From an uncultured Dehalococcoidia bacterium (GTDB lineage Bacteria > Chloroflexota > Dehalococcoidia > Lucifugimonadales > Lucifugimonadaceae): a stretch of 64,000 nucleotides of DNA. Below, one piece after another: positions 44,297-53,282 of this stretch (position 1 is the first letter of the stretch; each line of letters begins with the position of its first letter). Both the position numbers and the translations under genes were made by a program. Below the pieces are notes generated by a model that saw nothing but the letters and a program-made list of their open reading frames with translations, was not told the DNA's origin and searched no databases. The DNA lies in assembly GCA_951812795.1 (NCBI GenBank), contig OX638325.1, positions 62,001-126,000 on the forward strand. The letters run 5' to 3'.

Positions 44297-44761
44297 ATGA
44301 GTTCGGTAATGACCGAAGAGATGCGTTCGTTCATCGGCGCGGAAACGCCGCCGATCACGTACCGTGTCTCCCATCGTGAAATCGCTCGGTTCAACGCCGC
44401 GATTAGGGGCGAACTCCCGCCGATTGAGTCTGACCCACAATCGCAGGGTAATCCGCCTCCCTTGGAGGCCAACCCGCTGATTTTAAGGTCGTTCATCTCC
44501 GCACCGTTCGATCCTCCGTTCCCGGAACCGTTCCACGATGTACTCGACGGCGGGAGCAGTTTCGAATTCATCAGACCAGTGGTTGCCGGAGACGAGATAA
44601 CCGTGGTTAGAGAGATGCAAGACGTGTTTGAGAAGAGTGGACGATTCGGTCCAATGCTCTTCAAAATCTCCGAGGTCCGTTACCGCGACTTCGCCGGGCA
44701 ACTTGTGGCCACGCAATTGTCGACTAGCATTTCGTACGGCAGACCTGCCGGATCCGTTTAG
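44297..44761 (+). CDS. MaoC-like hot-dog hydratase, N-terminal (FAS1-like) half
   Basis: A 154-residue single hot-dog protein that matches the N-terminal dehydratase-like half of double hot-dog hydratases. It shows PPITYRVSHREIARFNAAI at residues 18-36, then FHDVLDGGSSFEF and PVVAGDEITVVREMQDVFEKSG. It lacks the catalytic Asp-His motif, which is carried by the partner gene 26 bases downstream. The two probably form a heterodimeric enoyl-CoA or beta-hydroxyacyl-CoA hydratase. The ATG at 44297 follows GAGG. Confidence 0.83.
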   Translation: MSSVMTEEMRSFIGAETPPITYRVSHREIARFNAAIRGELPPIESDPQSQGNPPPLEANPLILRSFISAPFDPPFPEPFHDVLDGGSSFEFIRPVVAGDEITVVREMQDVFEKSGRFGPMLFKISEVRYRDFAGQLVATQLSTSISYGRPAGSV

Positions 44762-44787
44762 CATGCGAAGCACGGAGGGATATCTAG

Positions 44788-45216
44788 ATGTCGAAGATAC
44801 ATTTTGAGGATGTGGAGGTAGGCGACGAGATTGATCCGGTGCGTCAAAACGTAACTCCGCGGCAACTGGTTCAATATGCCGCGGTTTCGCAAGATTTCAC
44901 GCCGATCCATTACAACACCGCTTATGCGCAGGGCGCAGGGCACGATGACATCATCATTCATGGCGCTCTGAAGACAGCGCTGCTATCGCAAATGCTGGCA
45001 GATTGGGCAGGTGGCATCGGCGCGCTCAAAAAGCTGGAGACGTCGTATCGAGGGATCGATTTCGCTGGCGAGATTTCGTGCACGGGATCTGTAACCAGCA
45101 AACGAGTCGAGGACGGGATCGGGCTAGTTGACGTAGATGTGCAATTCCGCAATTCGGAGGGATCAGTCACCACGCCGGGCAAAGCAACAGTCGCACTACC
45201 GAAGCGCGACGAATAA
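44788..45216 (+). CDS. MaoC-like hot-dog hydratase, catalytic half
   Basis: A 142-residue MaoC/(R)-hydratase-type protein. Catalytic residues fit D36 and H41 in SQDFTPIHYNTAYA (the R-hydratase D-x-N-P-x-H motif with Thr in place of Asn), followed by IIIHGAL. It probably hydrates or dehydrates a 2-enoyl-CoA thioester. GGAGGG precedes the ATG by about eight bases. It lies between the non-catalytic hot-dog gene and the double SDR gene, an arrangement that reproduces the parts of a multifunctional beta-oxidation enzyme. Confidence 0.87.
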   Translation: MSKIHFEDVEVGDEIDPVRQNVTPRQLVQYAAVSQDFTPIHYNTAYAQGAGHDDIIIHGALKTALLSQMLADWAGGIGALKKLETSYRGIDFAGEISCTGSVTSKRVEDGIGLVDVDVQFRNSEGSVTTPGKATVALPKRDE

Positions 45217-45265
45217 AACCGCGATCCGTTTCGCAAACGATAGGGATCAAGTTAGGAGCAGCAAG

Positions 45266-47140
45266 TTGCATCTCGAGGGGAAAGTCGCAGTAGTAACCGG
45301 AGCCGGTCGCGGCATCGGACGAGGCGTAGCCGAAGAGTTGGCCGCAAATGGAGCGAGCGTAGTCGTTAACGACATCGGCGCTGAGCTTGACGGGACCGGT
45401 GGTTCATCTTCCATCGCACAGGGAGTTGTCGATGACATTGTCGCCGCCGGCGGCAACGCGGTGGCTTCCGGCGACTCGGTTACGACTTGGGACGGCGGAC
45501 AGCGGATAATCGAAACGGCGCTCGACTCGTTCGGCCGTATCGACATCGTGGTTACGGTCGCCGGGATTCTGCGCGATCGGATGCTCTACAACATGACCGA
45601 AGATGAGTGGGACGACGTGATTTCGGTGCATATGAAGGGGACTTTCACGGTCGTCCGACACGCCGCACCGATTTTTCGTCAACAACGTGGTGGTCGAATA
45701 ATCACTTTCTCGTCTGGATCAGGACTCGTAGGTTCCATCGGACAGTCCAATTACGGCGCGGCGAAGAGCGGCATCGCTGGCTTCACCAAAGTGTTGGCCA
45801 AGGATTTGGGCAAATACGGCGTCACTGCCAACAGCATCGCGCCGCGAGCCGAGACGCGGATGATTGCATCGATCCCTGGCAACATTCAAGAGATGATGGT
45901 GGAACGTGGTGCGTTGCCCCAGCCCGACGAATTGCCGTGGGAGCCACGCGACGTGGCACCCTTCGTTGCCTATCTCGCAACCGACGGCGCGGCGCAGATC
46001 AACGGTCAGGTATTTCTCGTCTATGGCGGCAATGTCTCGCATCTGTCGCTGCCGCGTCGAGTCAACACGATCTACGCCCCGAATCCGCCCGGTTACTGGG
46101 AGCTTGACGAGCTCGACCGATTGGCACCCAAGGTATTGCTTGAGGGGTCTCAAAGCATCACAGGTGGCAGTGCCTTTGCTGAAATTAACCCCGGTTCGAA
46201 GGCACCCGCGCCGGCGGTAACCAAGGCGATCAACGGCAAACGACTCGAAGGTAGGGTCGCAGTCGTAACCGGTTCCGGAAGAGGCATCGGTCGAGGTGTG
46301 GCAAAACTGTTGGCGAGCGAGGGCGCGTCGATTGTGGTCAACGACGTCGGAGCGGCGCTCGATGGTCAAGGCGAAGATTCGACTCCGGCGGCGCAAGTCG
46401 TTGAAGAGATCAGCGAGCTAGGGGGACGAGCGGTCGCATCATATCACTCAGTCGCAACAGCGGAAGGCGGCGCCAACATCGTCCAGCAGGCTCTTGACGA
46501 GTTCGGTCGCTTAGACATTGTCGTAACCCCCGCGGGAATTCTCCGTGACCGCATGATCTTCAACATGTCCGAACAGGAGTGGGACGACGTGATTGCGGTT
46601 CACTTGAAGGGCACTTACTCGGTCGTGCGACCTGCGTCGGAGATATTCCGTGCGCAGAAGAGCGGCAGGATTGTGACTTTCTCTTCCGTCTCCGGTCTTT
46701 ACGGTCAGGGCGGTCAATCGAACTACGGTGCGGCGAAAGATGCCATCGCTGGATTTACGCGAGTAGTGGCCAAGGAACTTGCGCGCTATAACGCGACCGC
46801 AAACATCATCTCACCAGGTGCGAGCACGCGTATGACGGACAGCGTTCCCGAAAGCACTCGCGCTATGCGCGCCGGCGCGTTCCCTCCTCCTTTGGAGGGA
46901 ACATTGACTTCCGAGCCGGACCAAGTTGCGCCGATGGTGGTATGGCTTTGCACCGACGCCGCAGACGGTGTATCGGGCAACATATTCCACTGCACCGGGA
47001 ATCGTGTCAGCTTGATGAACCACCCCGTGCCGCACCGATCAATCTACAAGGATGGGCGTTGGACCGTCGACGAATTGTCAGCAGTTGTTCCGGAGACGAT
47101 CGGGATGGATCTGATCAACCCCGCTCCGAAACAGGATTGA
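45266..47140 (+). CDS. Tandem double short-chain dehydrogenase (MFE-2/Fox2-like)
   Basis: A 624-residue protein with two homologous SDR domains. Domain 1 has TGAGRGIG at 11-18 and Ser150/Tyr163/Lys167; domain 2 has TGSGRGIG near 335 and Ser474/Tyr487/Lys491. Both contain AGILRDRM and QSNYGAAK, signatures of the (3R)-hydroxyacyl-CoA dehydrogenase part of peroxisomal multifunctional enzyme type 2. In both domains the usual NNAG motif reads TVAG or TPAG. The TTG at 45266 is chosen because AGGAG lies seven bases upstream; the frame is open far upstream but would overlap the hydratase gene. Together with that gene it likely performs hydration and oxidation of an acyl-CoA. Confidence 0.88.
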   Translation: MHLEGKVAVVTGAGRGIGRGVAEELAANGASVVVNDIGAELDGTGGSSSIAQGVVDDIVAAGGNAVASGDSVTTWDGGQRIIETALDSFGRIDIVVTVAGILRDRMLYNMTEDEWDDVISVHMKGTFTVVRHAAPIFRQQRGGRIITFSSGSGLVGSIGQSNYGAAKSGIAGFTKVLAKDLGKYGVTANSIAPRAETRMIASIPGNIQEMMVERGALPQPDELPWEPRDVAPFVAYLATDGAAQINGQVFLVYGGNVSHLSLPRRVNTIYAPNPPGYWELDELDRLAPKVLLEGSQSITGGSAFAEINPGSKAPAPAVTKAINGKRLEGRVAVVTGSGRGIGRGVAKLLASEGASIVVNDVGAALDGQGEDSTPAAQVVEEISELGGRAVASYHSVATAEGGANIVQQALDEFGRLDIVVTPAGILRDRMIFNMSEQEWDDVIAVHLKGTYSVVRPASEIFRAQKSGRIVTFSSVSGLYGQGGQSNYGAAKDAIAGFTRVVAKELARYNATANIISPGASTRMTDSVPESTRAMRAGAFPPPLEGTLTSEPDQVAPMVVWLCTDAADGVSGNIFHCTGNRVSLMNHPVPHRSIYKDGRWTVDELSAVVPETIGMDLINPAPKQD

Positions 47141-47171
47141 TCACCTTAACTGACACCAGCGCGAATAGCTG

Positions 47172-47801
47172 TTAGCAGACGTAGTCGACGCTGTTCAGGA
47201 TCAGCTGCCTAAACTGCGGATGCAGTGCACTGGACCCGGCATGACCTAGCGCGATGTTGGCCACCATGCCGTCGCCGTAATTGAAGGACCAGCCCAACGG
47301 GCGCTCTTCGTCTTTGACGATGCCGTGCATGAAGACGTCGATGCCCGGTTGGATGTCGAGGCCGCAGTAACATTCGTCGTAAGTCCAGAAAGGTTCGACG
47401 TCTTTGGCCAGTGGGTGGTCGGGGTTGCTCACGTGGACTTGGAACCAGCCGAACGGTGGGTGCCAGCTTTCACCCAATATCCAACCGCCGCCGGTTATTT
47501 TCTTCATCTCCGGCCAGTCGGGAGTGGAAGCCGCAGAGATGTGGACCGAGACCAGCCCACCGCCGCCAGCGACATAGTCTTTGAAGCCGGATCGTTGCGC
47601 ATCGTTCAAATCGTTGTCAGTCGGCTCCTGACGTAGCGAGTTGAAGACGATAGCGTCGTAACCCGAGAGGTCACCCTCAAGTTCCGAAGCGCACTCTGAA
47701 ACATCGAGATCGTGTCCGGCTTCGGTGAGGAATTCTGAAATCACCGGGGTCGTCTCTTCGTAAGGATGACTACCGCCGGTCAAAAGTAGAAGTTTGGCCA
47801 T
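47172..47801 (-). CDS. ThuA-like family protein
   Basis: A 209-residue protein with the class I glutamine amidotransferase-like fold of the ThuA family: LLLTGGSHPYEETTPVI at the start, AIVFNSLRQEP, GGGLVSVHISAAS, and NYGDGMVANIALGHAGSS near the end. ThuA of rhizobia acts in trehalose oxidation; the role of other members is unclear. It runs convergent to the double SDR gene and lies 67 bases downstream of the Nudix-GNAT gene on the same strand. Confidence 0.85.
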   Translation of the reverse strand: MAKLLLLTGGSHPYEETTPVISEFLTEAGHDLDVSECASELEGDLSGYDAIVFNSLRQEPTDNDLNDAQRSGFKDYVAGGGGLVSVHISAASTPDWPEMKKITGGGWILGESWHPPFGWFQVHVSNPDHPLAKDVEPFWTYDECYCGLDIQPGIDVFMHGIVKDEERPLGWSFNYGDGMVANIALGHAGSSALHPQFRQLILNSVDYVC

Positions 47802-47868
47802 CTTATCGTTGCTCCATGGCTAGGTTTTAGGGGCGAAATTCTGACTGAATGATACTCGCGAAACGTAG

Positions 47869-48918
47869 TTAAACGTTGGTGGTCGGATAGAAGTTGGCGT
47901 TGGTCCATTCGTGGGCAAGAAGTTCCATCTGCACGAAGCTCTTGCCGTCACGCCAGATGTGGTCGTATCGTCGGAATCCGGCGCTCTCGAATGCGCGTAG
48001 GGCGCGTTGGTTAGAGGCGAGGGTATGTAGGTAAAGCCGACGGATATCGGTTGCCGTGAAGATGTGCGAAACCAATATCTTAGTGGCGTCGGTGCCGTAG
48101 CCACGCCCCCAATAGTCGCGGTCGCCAATCATGATTCCGAACTCGGCCTGCATCCGTCGTTCGTTGTAGTCGTAGCACATGCAATTCCCGATGTGCTGTC
48201 CATTTTCATCTTCGATTGCGAACCGCAGCGATCGTTGATTGCCCTTCCTCAGATCCTGGTGGTAAAACCGCTCGTAATCGATAAACGCCAGATTCAAAGG
48301 ATCGGCGGCATCGAGATCGGAGAGTTCCGGATCGGTGCGCCATTGATAGTCGTTCCAGGCATCCGAAATGCGTTTGGATCGCAGGGTGGCGCGATCGCCC
48401 TTGATACGAATGGCATCTTGAACCGTGTTCACTTTGCGGAATATGCGAGCCGCCGAACGGGCTATCTTCGCTTCACTGTGGTAGGTTAAGGTTTTCAGCG
48501 CTTGATCCAGATCGACCCAACGCGCGACATCGTATTCGTGGTCGTGGCGTTCAAAGCAACCGCCATGTGCTTCCATCAAGAACCAATAGACGGTCTTGTT
48601 GACCTTGATGTTGGCGTGTGGATTTGCCCGGTCGCTGAGTAAGTGGTTTTGCTTGGAACGGACGAACGAGTAATGTGTGGAATCGACAGTGGAGACCAGC
48701 TTGACATCGAGCCCCGTCTCCTCTTGAACTTCACGTAACGCCGTTTGTTCAATCGTCTCGTCCGCGTCCGGCGTTCCTTTTGGGAGGGCCCATAGATTGG
48801 CGCCCACACGTCCGACCAAGGCAATTTCGATGCGTTTGTCGCCGTTTTCGCGGGCGACAACGCCACCTGCGGACCAACGCCTCAGCGTTTTCATCGCTTT
48901 TGGTTTGAGGATGTTCAT
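47869..48918 (-). CDS. Nudix hydrolase-GNAT acetyltransferase fusion
   Basis: 349 residues. The first about 165 form a Nudix domain, with the Nudix box at 48-70 (GTPDADETIEQTALREVQEETGL split across the GX5EX7REUXEEXGU pattern). From about 178 to 335 is a GNAT domain of the RimJ/RimL type, with the acetyl-CoA loop DYWGRGYGT at 268-276 and LHTLASNQRALRAFESAGF. The hinge around 155-180 is basic. One polypeptide would thus remove a nucleoside-diphosphate-linked moiety and acetylate an amine. ATG at 48918 or 48894 is possible. Confidence 0.88.
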   Translation of the reverse strand: MNILKPKAMKTLRRWSAGGVVARENGDKRIEIALVGRVGANLWALPKGTPDADETIEQTALREVQEETGLDVKLVSTVDSTHYSFVRSKQNHLLSDRANPHANIKVNKTVYWFLMEAHGGCFERHDHEYDVARWVDLDQALKTLTYHSEAKIARSAARIFRKVNTVQDAIRIKGDRATLRSKRISDAWNDYQWRTDPELSDLDAADPLNLAFIDYERFYHQDLRKGNQRSLRFAIEDENGQHIGNCMCYDYNERRMQAEFGIMIGDRDYWGRGYGTDATKILVSHIFTATDIRRLYLHTLASNQRALRAFESAGFRRYDHIWRDGKSFVQMELLAHEWTNANFYPTTNV

Positions 48919-49104
48919 TTTCTGGTCGACAATACTCTCGCAGGCGATTGTAAACGACGGGAGATATTCGGGTGCGAACGAATGTCGCTACGACATATGC
49001 TCACAGGTATCATTACGATAGAGGCAAACTACGGATTTAGCGTAAAACGGACACAATTGGCGCCCAATTGTAGGCGCACCGGAGGGGAGAACTCCTTCTC
49101 GAAC

Positions 49105-50844
49105 ATGTCGGAAAACCATAGCCAGGACTTCGTAATCCGTTTCGCCGGCGAAGGCGGACAAGGACTTGTTACATCAGCTGACGCAATGGCGAGGGCAGCG
49201 GCAAACGCCGGGTACTACGTTTCAACGTTTTCGACATTTCCGTCCCAGATAATGGGTGGCCCCGCATCGTCGCAGGTTCGTATCTCAAATACTCCGGTGT
49301 TGTGCTCCGGGGACAACGTGGACGTGCTCGTTTCGCTTGACGAATACGCGTATAACAACCACCAGCACGATCTCTCCGAGAATGGCGTAGCGATTTACAA
49401 CTCCGGCGAGTTTCAGTTGCCCGGAGGTGGACAGTACTTCGGCATTGACGCTGATGAACTCGCAAAATCGACCGGTAACACGCGCGCCGCAAACATGGTG
49501 ACGATCGGCGCAGTAGCCAATCTCATCGGTTTCTCGTTGGAAGAGATTGACGCTTTCATTACGCAGCGTTTCACGCGCGGTCGACCGGGAGACGACGAGA
49601 TAATCGAATCGAACAAGCAGGCGATCCGACTTGGCGCCGACGTTGCCGCCAATAGCGGTTTCTCCGTTGGCACGCTGGCAGCGCCGATTCCGCCTGACTA
49701 CGACCAAATCATGATCACCGGAAACGCTGCGTTGGCTCTCGGCGCGGTTACTGCCGGAGTTGATTTCTACGCTGGATATCCGATCTCGCCCGCAACCACG
49801 ATATTGGTTTGGATGGAGCAAAACTTGGTCGGTCCCGGCCGTTTCGCGCATCAGGTTTCTTCCGAAATCGAAGCGATCAGTGCGATCGTAGGGGCAGGTT
49901 ACGCGGGCAAGAAATCGATGACCGCGACTGCCGGACCGGGTCTTTCTTTGATGAGTGAAGGCATTGGCCTCGCTTGGATGGCCGAGATTCCCTGCGTTGT
50001 TGTCGACGTCCAGCGGGGCGGCCCCTCAACCGGACTTCCAACAAAGTCTGAACAGAGCGACTTGCTGCTGTGCCTGAACCCCGGCCACGGAGATATGAGC
50101 ATACCCATTCTGGCTCCTGGCTCGGTCGAAGAGTGCTTCGACGCTGGTGCCCTGGCGGTCAATTGGGCTGAGCGTTATCAAGGCCCAGTTATCTTGATGA
50201 GCGAATTTGGGCAGGCCGAAAAGGGCGAGAACATTCGTCGGCCCGAGCTGGCGGACGTCAAAGTGGAGCGACGCTCGATTTACGAAGGCTCCAACGGCTA
50301 CGCTCGATACCAATCTTGGAATGGTGAAGGCCTTTCGCCGATGCCGATCCCGGGCGGACCGGGTGCATACGTTGCCAATGGTTCCGAACACGACGAACGC
50401 GGTGACACAACACATCTACCTCGTCACCACATCAGATTGACTGAGCGCCGGTTCAAGAAACTCGATCTGCTCGGTGACGCCCATTACGAGATCGAGAATG
50501 ATGGCGCGATCGCGATGATCATGTCTTGGGGATCGTCGAAAGGACCGGCTCGCGAAGCGTACGAGCGATTGCAGGAGAGCGGCGCCGATGTCGGTTGGCT
50601 CTATTCGATGGCTCTCAACCCGCTGCCGGACGAAATGAAGTCGGCATTGGAGCGGGCAAATCTAGTCATCGTTCCTGAACTCAACTACACTGGTCAATGG
50701 TCAGCCGTTCTCCGTCAGCATGGATACCGCGCAGAATCAGTAACACAGTACACTGGACTACCGTTCAAACCAGCGACGTTGGTCGACCGCATCGGAGCCC
50801 GATTGGCGGAACTTCGGGCAGAGAAAGGAATGGTTTTAGCGTGA
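49105..50844 (+). CDS. korA: 2-oxoacid:acceptor oxidoreductase, fused gamma-alpha subunit
   Basis: A 579-residue subunit. The N-terminal gamma domain (RFAGEGGQGLVTSADAMARAA, FPSQIMGGPASSQVRIS) is fused to the alpha domain (FYAGYPISPATTI, ATAGPGLSLMSEGIGLAWMAEIP). With KorB it oxidatively decarboxylates a 2-oxoacid, typically 2-oxoglutarate, to the acyl-CoA while reducing ferredoxin. The ATG at 49105 is the first plausible start of the domain; GGAGGGGAG lies 15 bases upstream. Its stop overlaps the korB start by four bases. Confidence 0.92.
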   Translation: MSENHSQDFVIRFAGEGGQGLVTSADAMARAAANAGYYVSTFSTFPSQIMGGPASSQVRISNTPVLCSGDNVDVLVSLDEYAYNNHQHDLSENGVAIYNSGEFQLPGGGQYFGIDADELAKSTGNTRAANMVTIGAVANLIGFSLEEIDAFITQRFTRGRPGDDEIIESNKQAIRLGADVAANSGFSVGTLAAPIPPDYDQIMITGNAALALGAVTAGVDFYAGYPISPATTILVWMEQNLVGPGRFAHQVSSEIEAISAIVGAGYAGKKSMTATAGPGLSLMSEGIGLAWMAEIPCVVVDVQRGGPSTGLPTKSEQSDLLLCLNPGHGDMSIPILAPGSVEECFDAGALAVNWAERYQGPVILMSEFGQAEKGENIRRPELADVKVERRSIYEGSNGYARYQSWNGEGLSPMPIPGGPGAYVANGSEHDERGDTTHLPRHHIRLTERRFKKLDLLGDAHYEIENDGAIAMIMSWGSSKGPAREAYERLQESGADVGWLYSMALNPLPDEMKSALERANLVIVPELNYTGQWSAVLRQHGYRAESVTQYTGLPFKPATLVDRIGARLAELRAEKGMVLA

Positions 50845-51704
50845 GCAAACGCAACCCGGAATACGATTTCGTCTGGTGCCCTGGGTGTGGAGATTTCGGC
50901 GTGCGACGAGCTTTGGAGTGGGCGCTTGAACGGCACGTCGCCGAACACGAGATACCGCAATCCAACTACGTCATTGTCGCCGGTATTGGTTGCTCAGGGA
51001 ACATGGTGCACCTGATGGAAGGCGATCAACCGTTCGGCCTTCATGGAATTCACGGTCGGACGCTTCCTTTATCTTTTGGCGTCAAGATGGGTAGGCCGGA
51101 TATCGAAACGGTAGTGGTTGCTGGCGATGGCGATTTCCTAGCGATTGGCGGCGAGCATATCGGACCAGCAGCCGCTCGTAATGTCGACGTGACCTGTGTG
51201 GTGATGGACAACGGAGTCTATGGCCTTACGAAAGGTCAGTCATCTCCCACTACCGAGATGGGCGCGATGACGAGTTCCACGCCGTATGGCAAGGTCGAGA
51301 CGCAGATGATGCCGCTCAAGTATTACTTGACCATCGGCGTTTCGTACATCGCGTCTCATTACTCGAGCAAGCCCCGAGACCTCGCCAATTGCATTCAAGA
51401 CGCCATGAACCACAAAGGATTCTCGATCGTGCACGTGCAATCTCCATGCACGACGTACAACGACACGTACGACATCCTTAAAGGGAACCGCCGCAAAGGC
51501 ATTCCTGGCATTGCATGGGAAGTCCCCGAAGACCACGATCCGTCGAGTCGGCAATCGGCTGAGGATCTCCTTGATCGTCCGGGTATCCCACTAGGGTTGA
51601 TCTACCAAGAGGATCGTCCTACGCTCCAAGACCAAGTCGACAAGATCGCCGAGTCCAACCCCAACCGCCAACCGGAGCAAATCTTGGCCACGTACGCGAT
51701 TTAG
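50841..51704 (+). CDS. korB: 2-oxoacid:acceptor oxidoreductase, beta subunit
   Basis: A 287-residue thiamine-diphosphate subunit. CPGCGDFG at residues 13-20 supplies cysteines seen in this family, and the thiamine-diphosphate/magnesium motif is GDGDFLAIGGEH followed by VMDNGVYGLTKGQ. The GTG at 50841 (VSKRNPEYDF) overlaps the korA stop as GTGA and follows an AAAGGA site, so translation is coupled. No delta (ferredoxin-like) subunit is adjacent, which is the normal two-subunit arrangement. The 2-oxoglutarate preference is inferred. Confidence 0.93.
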   Translation: MSKRNPEYDFVWCPGCGDFGVRRALEWALERHVAEHEIPQSNYVIVAGIGCSGNMVHLMEGDQPFGLHGIHGRTLPLSFGVKMGRPDIETVVVAGDGDFLAIGGEHIGPAAARNVDVTCVVMDNGVYGLTKGQSSPTTEMGAMTSSTPYGKVETQMMPLKYYLTIGVSYIASHYSSKPRDLANCIQDAMNHKGFSIVHVQSPCTTYNDTYDILKGNRRKGIPGIAWEVPEDHDPSSRQSAEDLLDRPGIPLGLIYQEDRPTLQDQVDKIAESNPNRQPEQILATYAI

Positions 51705-51773
51705 AAGTTTCGTTGACAGAGTGTTCGGTTAGTGACCGAATCGACACGACAAACCAATCCGTGAGGTCATATC

Positions 51774-53282
51774 GTGCCTGATCGTCCGAATGTTTTGCTG
51801 ATCTGCACTGACCAGCAGCGTCGCGACACGATGGCGTGCTACGGAAACGATTGGGTTCAATCTCCTAACGTCAACGCCGTCGCCGACGAGAGTTACGTTT
51901 TCGAAAACTGCTACGTAACCGTTGCCGTCTGTTCGCCGGCACGGGCGTCGCTGTTGACCGGGCTTTACCCGCACACCGCCGGCGTGATAAAGAACAGCGT
52001 CCCACTCCCGGACGCTTCACCGACGATCGCGGAGTTGGCACCGGCGGAATACAGGACCGCGAAGTTCGGAAAGTGGCATCTCGGCAACGATTTGGTGCAG
52101 CAACACGGATTTGACGAATGGGTTGCGACCGAAGACGAACATGAATCTAATCCGACGCATACCCGCCGTGAGCATAGATTTGGGCACTCGGCATACTTCG
52201 ATTTCTTGAGGTCGCGCGGTTACCGGCCGCACCGCCGCACCGATGGCGGATTTGCCTTCTCCCAGCAGCAACGAAGCATGTTGCCTGAAGAACACACGAT
52301 GGCTACCTTCCTCGGCGACAACGTCGCGGACTACATCCGCCGCAACACTGAAAATCCTTGGTTGATGTGCGCGATGTTCTTCGAGCCGCATCCACCTTAC
52401 AACGGTCCATTCAACGATATGTACGATCCTGCGGAAGTGCCGACTGGCCCGATATTCCTGCGTCAACCCGATGAGAACACGCCATTGTGGCATCGACGGC
52501 GCGCCAAGCATCACTTAGTTGACGGTGTATCAGATCGTTTTCGAGTCAGTGACGAAATGTCGCCAACGTTGGACGTAGGTGATGAATCTCGACCGCTTGA
52601 GACCGAGGATGATTGGCGAGCGTTGAGAGCGCGTTACTTCGGTCTTGTGACGTTGATGGACCAGGGAGTAGGGAAGATAATCGACGCGCTTGATGAGACG
52701 GGCCAAGCCGATCGAACGGTGGTAGTCTTCACCAGCGACCATGGCGACGGGATCGGAGACCGCGGAATGCTGGGCACTAAACGTGCCTTTTACGAAGAGA
52801 TCGCTGGTGTCCCGCTGTTGATGCGAGTTCCTTGGATGAATCGATCGCAAAAGCGAGTCGCAGGCAGCATCGGGCAGGTTGACATTGTGCCCACACTACT
52901 CGAACTGATGGGAGTTAATGGGACTGACATGCCAGATCATCTGCAGGGTCAAAGCCGAGTCGATGTCTTGGAAGGCACAGCTGAGTTGTGCGGCGACGTA
53001 TTCATGCAGTGGTACGGACATTCGCCCACAGTTCCGCTCGGCAACGACGACATCGAGCGCATGTCGAATGTGTCTTGGCGGTCGGTGGTAACCGGCGACC
53101 GATGGAAGCTTAATCTCAGCCCAGGCGATCAATGCGAGCTTTACGATTTGAACGCCGATCCGTTTGAGATGATCAACCGTTTCGCCGACCCGGACTGTCA
53201 AGATCGTGTGCGGGATATGACGGCGCGTATCAGGATCTGGCAACAGGCCGTAGGCGACAATTTGACGTTGCCGTCGGTTTAG
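51774..53282 (+). CDS. Sulfatase (S1 family), cytoplasmic, second copy
   Basis: A 502-residue sulfatase-fold enzyme. Cys53 in VCSPARASLLTGLYP fits CxPxR and is the formylglycine precursor. The metal site includes D13-Q14 (CTDQQRRDTM) and TSDHGDGIGDRG. No signal peptide is present. Its closest recognised relatives are choline-sulfatase or arylsulfatase-like enzymes; phosphonate monoester hydrolases share these motifs. The start is GTG at 51774. It is not attached to a transporter, unlike the enzyme at 19481-21010. It is convergent with plsY, with a four-base overlap. Confidence 0.9.
   Translation: MPDRPNVLLICTDQQRRDTMACYGNDWVQSPNVNAVADESYVFENCYVTVAVCSPARASLLTGLYPHTAGVIKNSVPLPDASPTIAELAPAEYRTAKFGKWHLGNDLVQQHGFDEWVATEDEHESNPTHTRREHRFGHSAYFDFLRSRGYRPHRRTDGGFAFSQQQRSMLPEEHTMATFLGDNVADYIRRNTENPWLMCAMFFEPHPPYNGPFNDMYDPAEVPTGPIFLRQPDENTPLWHRRRAKHHLVDGVSDRFRVSDEMSPTLDVGDESRPLETEDDWRALRARYFGLVTLMDQGVGKIIDALDETGQADRTVVVFTSDHGDGIGDRGMLGTKRAFYEEIAGVPLLMRVPWMNRSQKRVAGSIGQVDIVPTLLELMGVNGTDMPDHLQGQSRVDVLEGTAELCGDVFMQWYGHSPTVPLGNDDIERMSNVSWRSVVTGDRWKLNLSPGDQCELYDLNADPFEMINRFADPDCQDRVRDMTARIRIWQQAVGDNLTLPSV

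Noticed and set aside
45137-45265. Upstream extension of the double SDR reading frame
   Set aside because: It overlaps the catalytic hydratase gene by 80 bases and lacks SDR character; a TTG with AGGAG at 45266 explains the start.
49064-49100. Possible translation-controlling hairpin at the korA ribosome site
   Set aside because: The GAGGGGAG/CTCCTTCTC pairing contains mismatches and wobble pairs and could be chance.
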